Source: QHWF01 sp036848175 (GTDB lineage Bacteria; Acidobacteriota; Vicinamibacteria; Vicinamibacterales; CAVVIG01). Taken from it: 20,731 bases of DNA. The stretch is taken from NCBI GenBank assembly GCA_036848175.1, contig DAIUKO010000107.1, forward strand, positions 1-20,731, read 5' to 3'. Positions 5,412 through 15,394 of this stretch are shown piece by piece. Both the position numbers and the translations under genes were made by a program. The notes under the pieces were generated by a model. It did not search any database. It was not told the origin of the DNA and saw only the letters and a list, made by a program, of their open reading frames with translations. How positions within the stretch are numbered: the stretch's first letter is position 1; each line of letters starts with the position of its first letter.

Positions 5412-8400
5412 ATGCGTATGCGCGCTCTTCGAACCGGACTGGCCCTGGTCTGCGCCGCCCTGGCCGTCTTCCAAACCGGACGTAAAAACCTCGTGGCTCA
5501 GTGCGGGCCCAATCCGATCGTTTGTGAGAACGCCCAGACAGGATCGCCGAGCTCCGAATGGGATATCACCGGATCCGGCGACACGACGCTTCAGGGATTC
5601 GCGACCGACATCAGCGTCAATAAAGGCGACACCGTCCGCTTCAAAGTCACGACGACGGCGGTCCGCTTCAACATCGATGTCTATCGGCTCGGCTACTACG
5701 GCGGGATGGGCGCTCGCAAGCTCGCCTCGCTGACCAACATCGCCGGTCAGAACCAGCCGGGATGCCTCACCGACAACACGACGCATCTGGTCGACTGCGG
5801 CAACTGGGCGCAGTCGGCGTCATGGGTGGTCCCGACGACCGCGGTCTCGGGCATCTACATCGCGAAGCTTTCGCGACCCGACACCGGCGGCGCCAGTCAC
5901 ATCATTTTCATCGTGCGCGACGATGCGGGCAGTTCCGAGCTGCTGTTCCAGACCTCCGACACGACGTGGCAGGCCTACAACAGCTACGGCGGATTCAGTC
6001 TGTATTCGGCGACACCAGCGAAGAAGGTGAGCTACAACCGTCCGTTCACCACCCGCGGTCAAGGAGCGAACGGATTCGGGACCTCCAACTACGTGTTTTA
6101 CGGCGAGTATCCGATGGTGCGTTGGCTCGAAGCCAACGGCTACTCGGTCAGTTACTCAACCGGCGTCGATACCGATCGGCGTGGCGCGCTGCTCAAGAAC
6201 CACAAGGCCTTCCTCTCGGTCGGTCATGACGAGTACTGGTCGGGGCCGCAGCGCACCAACGTCGAAGCGGCGCGAGCGGCAGGCGTTCACCTGGCGTTCT
6301 TCAGCGGCAACGAGGTGTTCTGGAAAACGCGCTGGGAGCCGAGCATCGATGGCTCCTCGACGCCTTACCGAACCCTCGTCACCTACAAGGAGACGCACGC
6401 GAATCAGGTGACCGATCCGGCCGATCCACCCACCTGGACGGGCACGTGGCGCGACCCGCGATTCAGTCCGCCCGCCGACGGCGGCCGTCCTGAGAATGCG
6501 CTGAGCGGCCAGATCTACATGGTCGATCGCGGCTCCGCCGCGATTATGGTGCCTTCGGCGTTTGCGCCGATGCGTTTCTGGCGGAACACGAGCGTTGCGC
6601 AACTCGGCGCGGGTCAGACCGCGACGCTTGCGGGGCAGACGCTCGGCTACGAGTGGGACGAAGATCTCGACAACGGGCAGCGGCCACCGGGCGTGATCCA
6701 ACTCTCGTCAACGACCGTGGCCGTACCGCAGCGCCTCGTCGACTTCGGAACGTTGCTCGCGCCTGCCACGCCGACGCATCGGCTGACGTTGTATCGCCAC
6801 GCAAGCGGCGCGCTCGTGTTCGGTGCCGGCACCGTTCAGTGGGCGTGGGGACTCGACGTCAATCACGATACCGGTCCGGATATCGGTGATGCGACGCCGA
6901 ATCCCGCGATGCAGCAGGCGACGATCAATCTGCTCGCTGATATGGGCGTGCAGCCTGGCACCTTGCAGACGGGTTTGTTTCCCGCAACCTCCAGCACAGA
7001 CGTCGTTCGTCCGACGTCCGTCATCACCTCGCCGTCCAACGGCGCGAGCATCGCCGCCGAGTCGATTGTCACCATCACTGGTACCGCGAGCGACGCCGGT
7101 GGCGGCGTCGTCGGCGGCGTGGAAGTGTCGACAGACGGCGGCGCGACATGGCACCCCGCAATCGGACGTGAGAGCTGGAGCTACACCTGGAGACCGGGAG
7201 CGCTCGGTGCCACGAGTCTGTTGAGCCGCGCGGTCGACGATAGCGCCAACCTCGAATCGCCGGGATCCGGGAAGGCAGTGACCATTACGCAGGCCGCATG
7301 TCCCTGCAGCCTCTGGGACGCCTCGGCGGTACCGTGGCAGATCGACTCGAACGACGCAACCGGCGTGGAACTGGGCGTTCGCTTCCGATCCGACATGAAC
7401 GGCACGATTACCGGGTTGCGCTTCTACAAATCGGCCGCCAATACCGGTACGCACACCGGTAGTCTGTGGAGCAACACCGGCTCGCTGCTCGCGACGGCGA
7501 CGTTCTCCAATGAGAGCGCGTCGGGTTGGCAGCAAGTCGCCTTCAACCAACCGGTCAACGTCACGGCAGGTGTGACGTATGTCGCCTCGTACCACACCAA
7601 CACGGGACACTACTCGAACGACACGTTCTACTTCGGCCGTTCAGGCGTCGATCAGTCGCCGTTGCATGCGCTGGCGACAGGAATCGATGGGCTCAGCGGC
7701 GTGTATGTCTACGGTACGAGCGCGTTTCCGACGCAGACCTTCATGGCCGCGAACTACTGGGTCGACGTGGTATTGGCGCTGCCGGTGCCGGACACGACGC
7801 CGCCGACGGTGACGTCGGTCGTGCCGGGCAATGGCGCGACGGGCGTGAGCCTGTCGACGAGCGTCACGGCCACGTTCAGCGAAGCGATGAACGCGTCGAC
7901 GATCACGACGGGCACCTTCGCGCTGCGCAATCCGGGCGGGAACGTGGTGGCGGCGACGGTGAGCTACAACGCGACGACCAACGCGGCGACGTTGACGCCG
8001 ACGACGGCGTTGGCGGCATCGACGACCTACACGGCGACGGTGACGGGCGGCGCGAGCGGCGTGAAGGACCAGGCCGGCAACGCGCTGGCGAGCAACATGG
8101 TCTGGTCGTTCACGACCGGCGCGAGCGGGACGTGTCCGTGCACGATCTGGAACGCGTCGGCGACGCCGGCGCAAATCGCCAACGACCCGAGCGCCGTGGA
8201 ACTGGGCATGCGCTTCCGTTCGGAGATCAACGGCACGATCACCGGGGTGCGCTTCTACAAAGGCGCGGGCAACACCGGCACCCACACCGGCAGCCTGTGG
8301 AGCAACACGGGGACGCTGCTGGCGACNNNNNNNNNNNNNNNNNNNNNNNNNNNNNNNNNNNNNNNNNNNNNNNNNNNNNNNNNNNNNNNNNNNNNNNNNN

Positions 8401-9598
8401 NNNNNNNNNNNNNNNNNNNNNNNNNNACACCGGCACCCACACCGGCAGCCTGTGGAGCAACACGGGGACGCTGCTGGCGACGGCAACGTTCAGTGGGGAA
8501 ACCGCGTCGGGGTGGCAACAAGTGCTGTTCGGCACGCCGGTCGCGGTGACGGCGAACACGACCTACGTGGCGTCGTATCACACCAACACGGGGAATTACG
8601 CGGTCAACAGCGGCTACTTCGCATCGGCCGGTGTGGACAACCCGCCGCTGCACGCGCTGGCGACCGGTGTGGACGGCCTCAACGGTGTCTATGCGTACGG
8701 CGGCGGCGGATTCCCGACGCAGAGCTTCAACGCGGCGAACTACTGGGTCGACGTGGTGTTCGCGCTGGCGGCGCCGGACACGACGCCGCCGACGGTGACG
8801 TCGGTCGTGCCGGGCAATGGCGCGACGGGCGTGAGCCTGTCGACGAGCGTCACGGCCACGTTCAGCGAAGCGATGAACGCGTCGACGATCACGACGGGCA
8901 CCTTCGCGCTGCGCAATCCGGGCGGGAACGTGGTGGCGGCGACGGTGAGCTACAACGCGACGACCAACGCGGCGACGTTGACGCCGACGACGGCGTTGGC
9001 GGCATCGACGACCTACACGGCGACGGTGACGGGCGGCGCGAGCGGCGTGAAGGACCAGGCCGGCAACGCGCTGGCGAGCAACATGGTCTGGTCGTTCACG
9101 ACCGGCGCGAGCGGGACGTGTCCGTGCACGATCTGGAACGCGTCGGCGACGCCGGCGCAAATCGCCAACGACCCGAGCGCCGTGGAACTGGGCATGCGCT
9201 TCCGTTCGGAGATCAACGGCACGATCACCGGGGTGCGCTTCTACAAAGGCGCGGGCAACACCGGCACCCACACCGGCAGCCTGTGGAGCAACACGGGGAC
9301 GCTGCTGGCGACCGTCACGTTCACCGGCGAGACCGCGTCCGGCTGGCAGCAGATGAATTTCGCGACGCCAGTCGCCATTAGCGCCAACACGACGTATGTG
9401 GTCTCGTATCACACCAACACGGGGAATTACGCGGCCAACAGCAGCTACTTCGCGTCGGCCGGTGTGGACAACCCGCCGCTGCACGCGCTGGCGACGGGCG
9501 TGGACGGCGCCAACGGTGTGTATCTGTACGGTGCTGGCGGGTTTCCGACGCAGACGTTCAACGCGGCGAACTACTGGGTGGACGTCGTCTTCAAGTAA
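5412..9598 (+). CDS. Secreted N,N-dimethylformamidase-beta-like protein with DUF4082 and Ig-like modules
   Basis: ATG 5412 is followed by a signal peptide (MRMRALRTGLALVCAALAVF). Residues about 40-520 match the dimethylformamidase large-subunit-like domain, with GHDEYW at 271-276 and the typical AFFSGNEVFWKTRWE. The characterised enzyme is a mononuclear-iron amidohydrolase, but this distant secreted relative may act on something else. Next come an Ig-like domain (about 525-626, STDGGATWHPA), DUF4082 #1, Ig-like (SbsA/Big_5) #1, DUF4082 #2, Ig-like #2 and DUF4082 #3; DUF4082 is thought to bind carbohydrate. A 100-N gap interrupts DUF4082 #2, so the printed frame shifts. Removing the Ns and the 55-nt identical contig ends restores one frame of 1,343 residues. 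Its stop overlaps the convergent hydrolase gene by 8 bp. The in-frame start at 5265 lacks a signal peptide and is rejected. Confidence 0.82.
7787..8326 (+). repeat. 540-bp perfect direct repeat, copy 1 (Ig-like plus first part of DUF4082)
   Basis: By reading, identical to 8773-9312. It encodes the end of a linker, one whole Ig-like module (TVTSVVPGNGATGVSLSTSV through MVWSFTT) and the first 60 or so residues of a DUF4082 module. Identity begins at a GCCGGACACG and ends exactly where the N block begins. Sequence on both outer sides is clearly diverged, so the identity has sharp borders. Confidence 0.9.
8327..8426. other. Assembly gap (100 N) at the repeat border
   Basis: The 55 bases before the gap (8272-8326) are identical to the 55 after it (8427-8481). 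The left contig ends exactly where the two 540-bp repeat copies diverge (next base G in one, C in the other). This is the pattern left by a de Bruijn assembler with k = 55, so the Ns probably represent no missing sequence, or a whole number of repeat units. Confidence 0.85.
8773..9312 (+). repeat. 540-bp perfect direct repeat, copy 2
   Basis: Identical by reading to 7787-8326. With the placeholder gap removed and the 55-nt overlap merged, the repeat period is 831 nt (277 codons), so the unit is in frame and one unit is one Ig-like plus one DUF4082 module. Confidence 0.9.
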
Positions 9599-10571
9599 TG
9601 CGCGCCACGAATTCGACGATCTCTTGCTCGGCCCAGTAGCCGTCGTCGTCGGCTGACGTCTTCTCGCCGACGAATCCGCAATGTCCTCCGTGCTCGCAGA
9701 GACGGAGGTCGATGCACCGGTTGCCGGTGACTGTCGGATCGTGGAACGGCTGCGACGGGACGAAGGGGTCGTCTTCGGCGGTGATGATCAGCGCCGGCAC
9801 GCGGATGCGATCGATCACGCGCATCGCGCTGGCGCGATGGTAGTAGTCTTCGGCGTTGCGAAATCCGAAATACGGCGCCGTGTAGACTTCGTCGAACGCG
9901 CGCACGGTCTTCACAGCGTTCAACGCCGACAGATCGAACGCGCCCGGTTGGCAGCGCGCCTTCCGGCGCATCCGCCGCTTCAGATCCTTCACGAAGTTCC
10001 ACTGATACAGCACGTTTTCGCGCCGTTCGAGCGCGCGCGTGCACTCGCTGATCTCGATGATCGGCGAGACGGCGGCGACCCCGACGAGCGTCCGCGGCGC
10101 GTGCGCGCCGTACTCGCCCGCGAGCTTGAGCGCGAGATTGCCGCCGAGCGAATAGCCGGCGACCGCAATCGCGCGGATGCCGTCCACGTCGCTCAGCTCG
10201 TGAACGACGTGCGCGGCGTCGGCGGTCAGGCCCGAATGAAACAGTCCGGTCGAGAGGTGCTCCGTGTCGCCGCAATTCCGCTGATTCAAGCGGACGACGT
10301 TCATGCCGCGCGCGAAGGCTTTGGCCGCCAGCCCGCGCATGTAGTGCGCGTCGCTCGAGCCGTTGAGTCCGTGGAGCGCCAGCACCGTCCGATGCTCCCA
10401 CGGGTGCGGCTGCCAGTGGCAGGCGGCCATGACACGCGTGCCCGCAGCGACGTCGAAGTAGCGGCGCTCAGGAGGCGGCAGGCGAGGGAAGTACCGTGGA
10501 TTGGCCCAGCTGTAGAGCGTCATGCGGTGCCCGCCCCGCAGCGATCGCCTCGGTTCGAAACCATCCCTCAT
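9591..10571 (-). CDS. YheT-family alpha/beta hydrolase
   Basis: A 326-residue protein of the YheT/ABHD type. The nucleophile elbow GYSLGG is at 139-144 (Ser141), an acid lies in TAEDDPF (Asp267 or Asp268), and the histidine lies in CEHGGHCGF (His297). LALHGLNGSSDAHY near 64-77 forms the oxyanion region, and NQRNCGDTEHLSTGLFHSG near 96-114 is the characteristic YheT block. Members are probable esterases or lipases with poorly known substrates; no signal peptide is visible, so the protein is cytoplasmic or membrane-peripheral. ATG 10571 is chosen because it forms an ATGA overlap with the stop of the upstream ASPIC/UnbV gene; a start at 10652 would lie deep inside that gene. The 3' end overlaps the convergent secreted-protein gene by 8 bp. 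Confidence 0.88.
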   Translation of the reverse strand: MRDGFEPRRSLRGGHRMTLYSWANPRYFPRLPPPERRYFDVAAGTRVMAACHWQPHPWEHRTVLALHGLNGSSDAHYMRGLAAKAFARGMNVVRLNQRNCGDTEHLSTGLFHSGLTADAAHVVHELSDVDGIRAIAVAGYSLGGNLALKLAGEYGAHAPRTLVGVAAVSPIIEISECTRALERRENVLYQWNFVKDLKRRMRRKARCQPGAFDLSALNAVKTVRAFDEVYTAPYFGFRNAEDYYHRASAMRVIDRIRVPALIITAEDDPFVPSQPFHDPTVTGNRCIDLRLCEHGGHCGFVGEKTSADDDGYWAEQEIVEFVARIT

Positions 10572-12250
10572 CGGAGCCCACTGCCGCGGCGGAGCACGAC
10601 GATCTTGTCGGCGGCGAAGTCGCCGAACCGTTCGTGCGCGCCGTCCGGCCACCGCACGGTCACCCCGCGAACGCCGGTTTCGCGTCCCAACCCGACGTGG
10701 ACGCGCGGATCGTTGCTGGCGAGATAGCTGTACGCGGCCCGCACGTCACGCCGGATCGATCGCGATCCGACCGTCATCGCGACTTCGGCGCCGAGCGCGT
10801 CGCGCCCGTGCGCATCGACGACGCGGAACATCACCCAATGCCCTCGCGCGCGCACGACGTTGTGAAGCACATACGGGCCGGCGTCACGATTGACGACAAC
10901 GACATCGAGGCCGCCGTCGTTGTCGATGTCGCCGAATGCTGCGCCACGGCTGGTGCCGACGAGCGGCGTCCTCGTGCCGCCCCGCGGCTTCACTTCGTCG
11001 AAGCGCGGTCCGGCGCCGCCGCGAAACAGCAGGTTCGGCTCGGCGTACGGATCTTCCGAGAACATCTCCGATTGGCGGCCTACCCGTCCGTTCGCCTCGT
11101 AGAGATCGAGGTAGCCGTCGTTGTCGAAGTCTGCGAGCGCCATGCCGAAGCGGGTGAACGGTCGGCTCGCCGTTCGCAGACCGACCGCCGCGGTGTCGTC
11201 GCTGAAGAACGTTCCATGATTCCGGTAGAACGAGTCTGACTCGCTGTCGAGATTCACGACCAGCAGATCCAACCGGCCGTCATCGTCGACATCGGCTGCG
11301 TGGACGCCCATGCCGGCCTTCGGCCGCCCGTCTTCATCGACGGCGCAGCCGGCCAGCAATGCGGCCTCCCGGAATGTTCCTCCTCCCTGATTGAGCCACA
11401 GATGATTCGGCGTGCCGTCATTGGCGACGAAAATGTCGACGCGGCCGTCGCCGTTGAAATCGCCGGCGACGACGCCGAGTCCGTTGCCGACCGCCTGATG
11501 CAGTCCCGCGCGTTCGGACACGTCCGTAAACGTTCCGTTGCCGTTGTTGTGATACAGCGTCGAAGAGGTCGGCAGGTCGTAGGTCCTGGGGCTGCAGTAG
11601 TCGGGGACTCCGCTCAGGCTGAAGCAGTCGATCTCTGCCGACGGCCGCCAGTCCAGATAGTGCGCGACGAAGAGGTCGAGCCACCCATCGCCATCGTAAT
11701 CAAGGAATGCCGCGCTCGTATTCCATCCCGAACCGGCGACGCCGGCCTTTGCCGTGACGTCGGTGAAATGGCCGCGGCCGTCGTTCTTGAGCAGCACGTT
11801 CGGGCCGAAGTTCGTGACATAGAGATCGATGGCGCCGTCGTTGTCGAAGTCGCCCGCCGCGACGCCCATCCCGTAACCGCGAACGCCCGCACCGCTTTCG
11901 CTGGTCACGTTCTCGAAGGTGCCGTCGCCGCGATTTCGGAACAGCTGGTTGCCGCCGCCGGCCGACCTATCGGACAGGCTGCCGCTCTGCACCAGATACA
12001 GATCCAGATCGCCGTCGCCGTCCATATCGAACAGCGCGGCGCCGCCGCCCATGATCTCCGGCAGAAAGAACCGGTCGTGATGGCCGGACCGGTGGACGAA
12101 GTCGATGCCGGCGCGCTGGGAAATCTCCTCGAACCATGGTGGCGGCTCCGGCGCTGCCGCTCCATGCTCTTCTTTCGCCGCCTCGCGTCCGCATGCTGCG
12201 AGCGCCATGCAGATCACGACGGTGAGGCGACCTCGGCCGATTCGGGTCAT
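10568..12250 (-). CDS. FG-GAP/VCBS repeat lipoprotein with C-terminal ASPIC/UnbV domain (CRTAC1-like)
   Basis: A 560-residue protein from ATG 12250. It begins with a lipoprotein signal and lipobox LAAC (Cys20). Seven DxDxDG-type repeats follow: DMDGDGDLD (about 75-83), DFDNDGAID, DYDGDGWLD, DFNGDGRVD, DVDDDGRLD, DFDNDGYLD and DIDNDGGLD. These are calcium-binding FG-GAP blades of a beta-propeller. The last 75 or so residues form an ASPIC/UnbV domain (GHWVMFRVVDAHGRDALGAEV then VRWPDGAHERF). The family is extracytoplasmic and abundant in Acidobacteria and Planctomycetes; its ligand is unknown. The 38 codons upstream of 12250 in the same frame precede the signal peptide and are rejected. It is divergent from the first TonB receptor and coupled to the YheT hydrolase gene. 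Confidence 0.9.
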   Translation of the reverse strand: MTRIGRGRLTVVICMALAACGREAAKEEHGAAAPEPPPWFEEISQRAGIDFVHRSGHHDRFFLPEIMGGGAALFDMDGDGDLDLYLVQSGSLSDRSAGGGNQLFRNRGDGTFENVTSESGAGVRGYGMGVAAGDFDNDGAIDLYVTNFGPNVLLKNDGRGHFTDVTAKAGVAGSGWNTSAAFLDYDGDGWLDLFVAHYLDWRPSAEIDCFSLSGVPDYCSPRTYDLPTSSTLYHNNGNGTFTDVSERAGLHQAVGNGLGVVAGDFNGDGRVDIFVANDGTPNHLWLNQGGGTFREAALLAGCAVDEDGRPKAGMGVHAADVDDDGRLDLLVVNLDSESDSFYRNHGTFFSDDTAAVGLRTASRPFTRFGMALADFDNDGYLDLYEANGRVGRQSEMFSEDPYAEPNLLFRGGAGPRFDEVKPRGGTRTPLVGTSRGAAFGDIDNDGGLDVVVVNRDAGPYVLHNVVRARGHWVMFRVVDAHGRDALGAEVAMTVGSRSIRRDVRAAYSYLASNDPRVHVGLGRETGVRGVTVRWPDGAHERFGDFAADKIVVLRRGSGLR

Positions 12251-12324
12251 CGCAATAAGATCCCATCTTTTGAATCCAGCGCCGCCGGTCACGCGAGCAC
12301 CAGCGCCACAGCCGCAAAACCCGA

Positions 12325-12351
12325 TTGCATCATGAGTTCTTCGGGTATAGG
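12325..12351 (+). promoter_or_regulatory. Candidate promoter of the first TonB receptor
   Basis: TTGCAT (12325-12330) and TATAGG (12346-12351), separated by 15 bases, sit 65 bases before the receptor ATG in the 165-bp divergent region. Both boxes match consensus at only four positions and the spacer is short, so this is tentative. No clear promoter could be picked for the divergent lipoprotein. Confidence 0.3.
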
Positions 12352-12415
12352 GTGTCGCCATCATCCATCATCTCGCTGGCGCGGCTCCACTCTGGGACAC
12401 GACGAAGGAGCGACC

Positions 12416-15295
12416 ATGAAGCGGCTTCGGATTGTGTTGGTATTGCTTGGCTTGATCGCATGCACGGCACTCCCAGCCGTCGCACAGTCCGTGGGTGCGA
12501 CGACGGGAGCGATTGACGGCAAGGTGTCCGACGCAACCGGCGCGGTCATGCCAGGCGTGACGGTGACCATCGCGAGTCCCGCCATGCAGGGCGTCCGCAC
12601 GGCGGTCACGAACGAGGAGGGTGTCTACCGCTTTCCGGCCATCCCGCCGGGTGAGTACAGCATCACCTACGAGCTCACCGGGTTCGCGACGGTCGTGCGC
12701 GAAGGCATTCGCGTCGGCCTGGGATTCACCGCGACGGTGAACGCCGAGCTGAAGGTCGCCTCGCTCACCGAGTCGGTGACGGTCAGCGGGCAGTCGCCGG
12801 TCATCGACATCACGTCGACGAAGACGGCGACGAACTTCGACGCGAAGGAGCTCGCGTCGCTGCCGAGCGCGCGCGACTTCTGGGCGATTCTCGCCGCCGC
12901 GCCGGCGGTGCAGATGCAGCGCATCGACATCGGCGGCAGCGCGGCCGGAACCCAGACGGGCTACTCCACCTACGACACGAAATCGGATCAACACCGGCCG
13001 ATGGTCGAGGGGATCGTCAACACCGAAGGCACGAACGCCGCCGGCTACTACTACGACTACGGCTCATTCGACGAAGTCTCGGTGGCGACCGGCACCAACA
13101 GCGCCGAGATGCCGTGGCCGGGCGTGATGACGCAGTTCATCGCGAAGTCGGGCGGCAACACCTATCACGGCAAGGTCTACGCGGACTACGAGTCTGAGAA
13201 CATCCAGTCGCGCAACATCGACGACTCGCAAATCGCGCTCGGCATCAGAGGTGGTGGCGGCCTGGGACCGACCGATCTCAACCGGCTGCACAAGTACTAC
13301 GACCTCAACGCGGACGTCGGCGGCTTCGTCAAGAAGGACAAGTTGTGGTGGTACTCGTCGGTGCGCAATCAGGACGTGCAGTCGCTCCTGCCGAACTTTC
13401 CGGTGAAGCCGTTCGAGACGCACCTCCACAACGTCTCCGGCAAAGCGACCTACGCGATCAACACGAACAACAAGCTGATCGCCTACGGTCAGTGGGCGAA
13501 GAAGCAGCAACCGAATCGCCTCGACACCTTCCTCGTCGGCGCGACGGCGGCGCTGCACAACAGCGCCGACTCGACGTGGAACCAGTCGTACTGGGCCCAC
13601 ACCTATAAGGGTGAATGGGACAGCGTCGTCAACGATCGGATGTTCTACGAAATCCGCGGCGGCCAGTTCCATTACAAGTGGCCGAACACACGGTACACGC
13701 AGGCTCCTGCGTACGCCGACCTCGGGACGAACATCGTTTCGGGTGGAAACCGGGACGGCTGGTTCAACATTCCGACGCGCAACCAGATACTCGGCTCGTT
13801 CAACTACTACAAGGATGGCTGGGGCGGCAACCACAACTTCAAGATCGGTGGCGAGATCTTCGACGAACGATTCGATTACCTGCGTGGGCAGAACGGCGTC
13901 GGCTACGTCCCGGGCGACGTGCTGCACATTCTGAGGAACGGGGCGGCCTCTGAAGTGTTGCTGTTCTTGTCGCCGACCGCTTCTCTCAACGGCTTGCGAA
14001 CCTACGGCGCATTTCTCGCCGACACGTGGCGGGTCGGACCTCGGCTGACGCTGGCGCTCGGCGTCCGGTTCGATCGGTACCGGTCGTATCTACCCGGGCA
14101 GACAGGTCCGCCTGTCGGTCCGTTCAATCCGACGCAAGTCAACTTCGATGCCGTCGACGACCTGTTGACGTGGAACCTGCCGGCGCCGCGGATTGGTTTC
14201 ACGTACGACCTGAGCGGCACAGGGAAAACGGTCTTGAAGGGGAACGTCGCGTTGTATTGGTGGAACCCGGGAACCGGCGCGGTCGACGAACTGGTGAACC
14301 CGAATGCGGTCGACTGGAACAGGCGGTACAACTGGGTCGATGCGAACCGCGATCTCGTGTGGCAGCGGGGGGAGGAAACGCTGCTGACCGCGCAGTCGGG
14401 CGGCGTGGGCAGTACGATTCTCGATCCGAATCTGAAGGACCAGAGGACTCGCGAGGCGGCCACGTGGATCGACCACGAACTGCTGCCCAATTTCGGCGTC
14501 CACGCCGGCTTCATCTGGCGGCGAATCGACCAGTTGTCGCAGCAGGACAACGCGAACCGGCCGATTAGCGCCTTCAACGTTCCCGTGCAGATCAGAGATC
14601 CGGGTCCCGACGGTGTCTTCGGCAACGCCGACGACGGCCCGTCGATTCCGGGATTCAACCTGAATCCGGTGAACCTGGCGATGCCGGTCGTGAACGTCCT
14701 GCACAACACGCCGGGCGTCGATGACTTCTACAACCTCGAGTTCAGCGTCAACCGGCGCTCGCTCGGCAAGTGGTCGCTGGCGGCGTCGTACGCCTACCGC
14801 TGGAACCGGGACAATGCGAACGGCTACTTCGGCCAGAATCTGCGCGTTCGGCAGGATGTCGCCAACCCGAACGACATGATCAACACCGACAACGGGCGCT
14901 ACAACTTCAATACGTGGTCGGCAAAGGCGCACAGCACGTATGAAGCGCCGTGGAGCGTCAGGATCACGCCGGCAGTGCGGATGCAGTCGGGGCAGCCGTA
15001 CGGCCGCACGATCTCAGCCGCGGCTGCAAACGGGATCAACTATGGCGCCCAGCGGATTTTGACCGAGCCAATCAGCTCGCGCCAGCAGGACAACATCCTC
15101 CTCTTCGACATTCGCGCGGAAAAAGTCTTCAAGGTGATGAAAGGGCAGGCGGTTTCGCTGTTCGTCGACGGCTACAACCTCACGAACGCGAATCCCGCGT
15201 CGAACATCCAGTGGGGCTCCGGTTCGACGTTCCTGCAGCCGGTGACGATCATCGCGCCGAGGCTGGCGCGGTTCGGCGCCAAATTCGACTGGTAN
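12416..15295 (+). CDS. TonB-dependent receptor 1, Oar-like with carboxypeptidase-regulatory domain
   Basis: A 959-residue outer-membrane receptor. ATG 12416 has GAAGGAG (12404-12410) at 5-base spacing. A signal peptide ends at AVA-Q (residue 23). Residues about 27-110 are the CarboxypepD_reg Ig-like domain (GAIDGKVSDATGAVMPGVTV), and the plug follows (LTESVTVSGQSPVIDITSTK onward). The rest is beta-barrel, ending in aromatic-rich strands (RFGAKFDW). DPGPDGVFGNADDG at residue 728 resembles a calcium-binding loop. Such receptors import large or scarce substrates using TonB energy; the substrate is unknown. The codon after the last Trp is TA followed by N. The paralogue downstream stops at this same residue, so the stop is most likely TAA or TAG cut by the gap. 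Confidence 0.9.
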
Positions 15296-15394
15296 NNNNN
15301 NNNNNNNNNNNNNNNNNNNNNNNNNNNNNNNNNNNNNNNNNNNNNNNNNNNNNNNNNNNNNNNNNNNNNNNNNNNNNNNNNNNNNNNNNNNNNN
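15295..15394. other. Assembly gap (100 N) between receptor 1 and the TPR gene
   Basis: A placeholder block of 100 Ns. No repeated sequence flanks it. It hides the third base of the receptor stop codon, the intergenic region and the start of the TPR gene. The true size is unknown. Confidence 0.95.

Noticed and set aside
7526..8326. A frameshift or second gene in the secreted multidomain protein
   Set aside because: The change of frame occurs only across the arbitrary 100-N block. Merging the identical 55-nt ends restores a single frame.
8255..9484. Long minus-strand frame rich in Arg/His opposite the repeat modules
   Set aside because: It is a shadow of the GC-rich Thr/Ala repeat sequence, has no recognisable domain and runs through the N block.
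11300..12415. A long open extension ahead of TonB receptor 1
   Set aside because: It is antisense to the FG-GAP lipoprotein. The receptor has its own Shine-Dalgarno and signal peptide at 12416.
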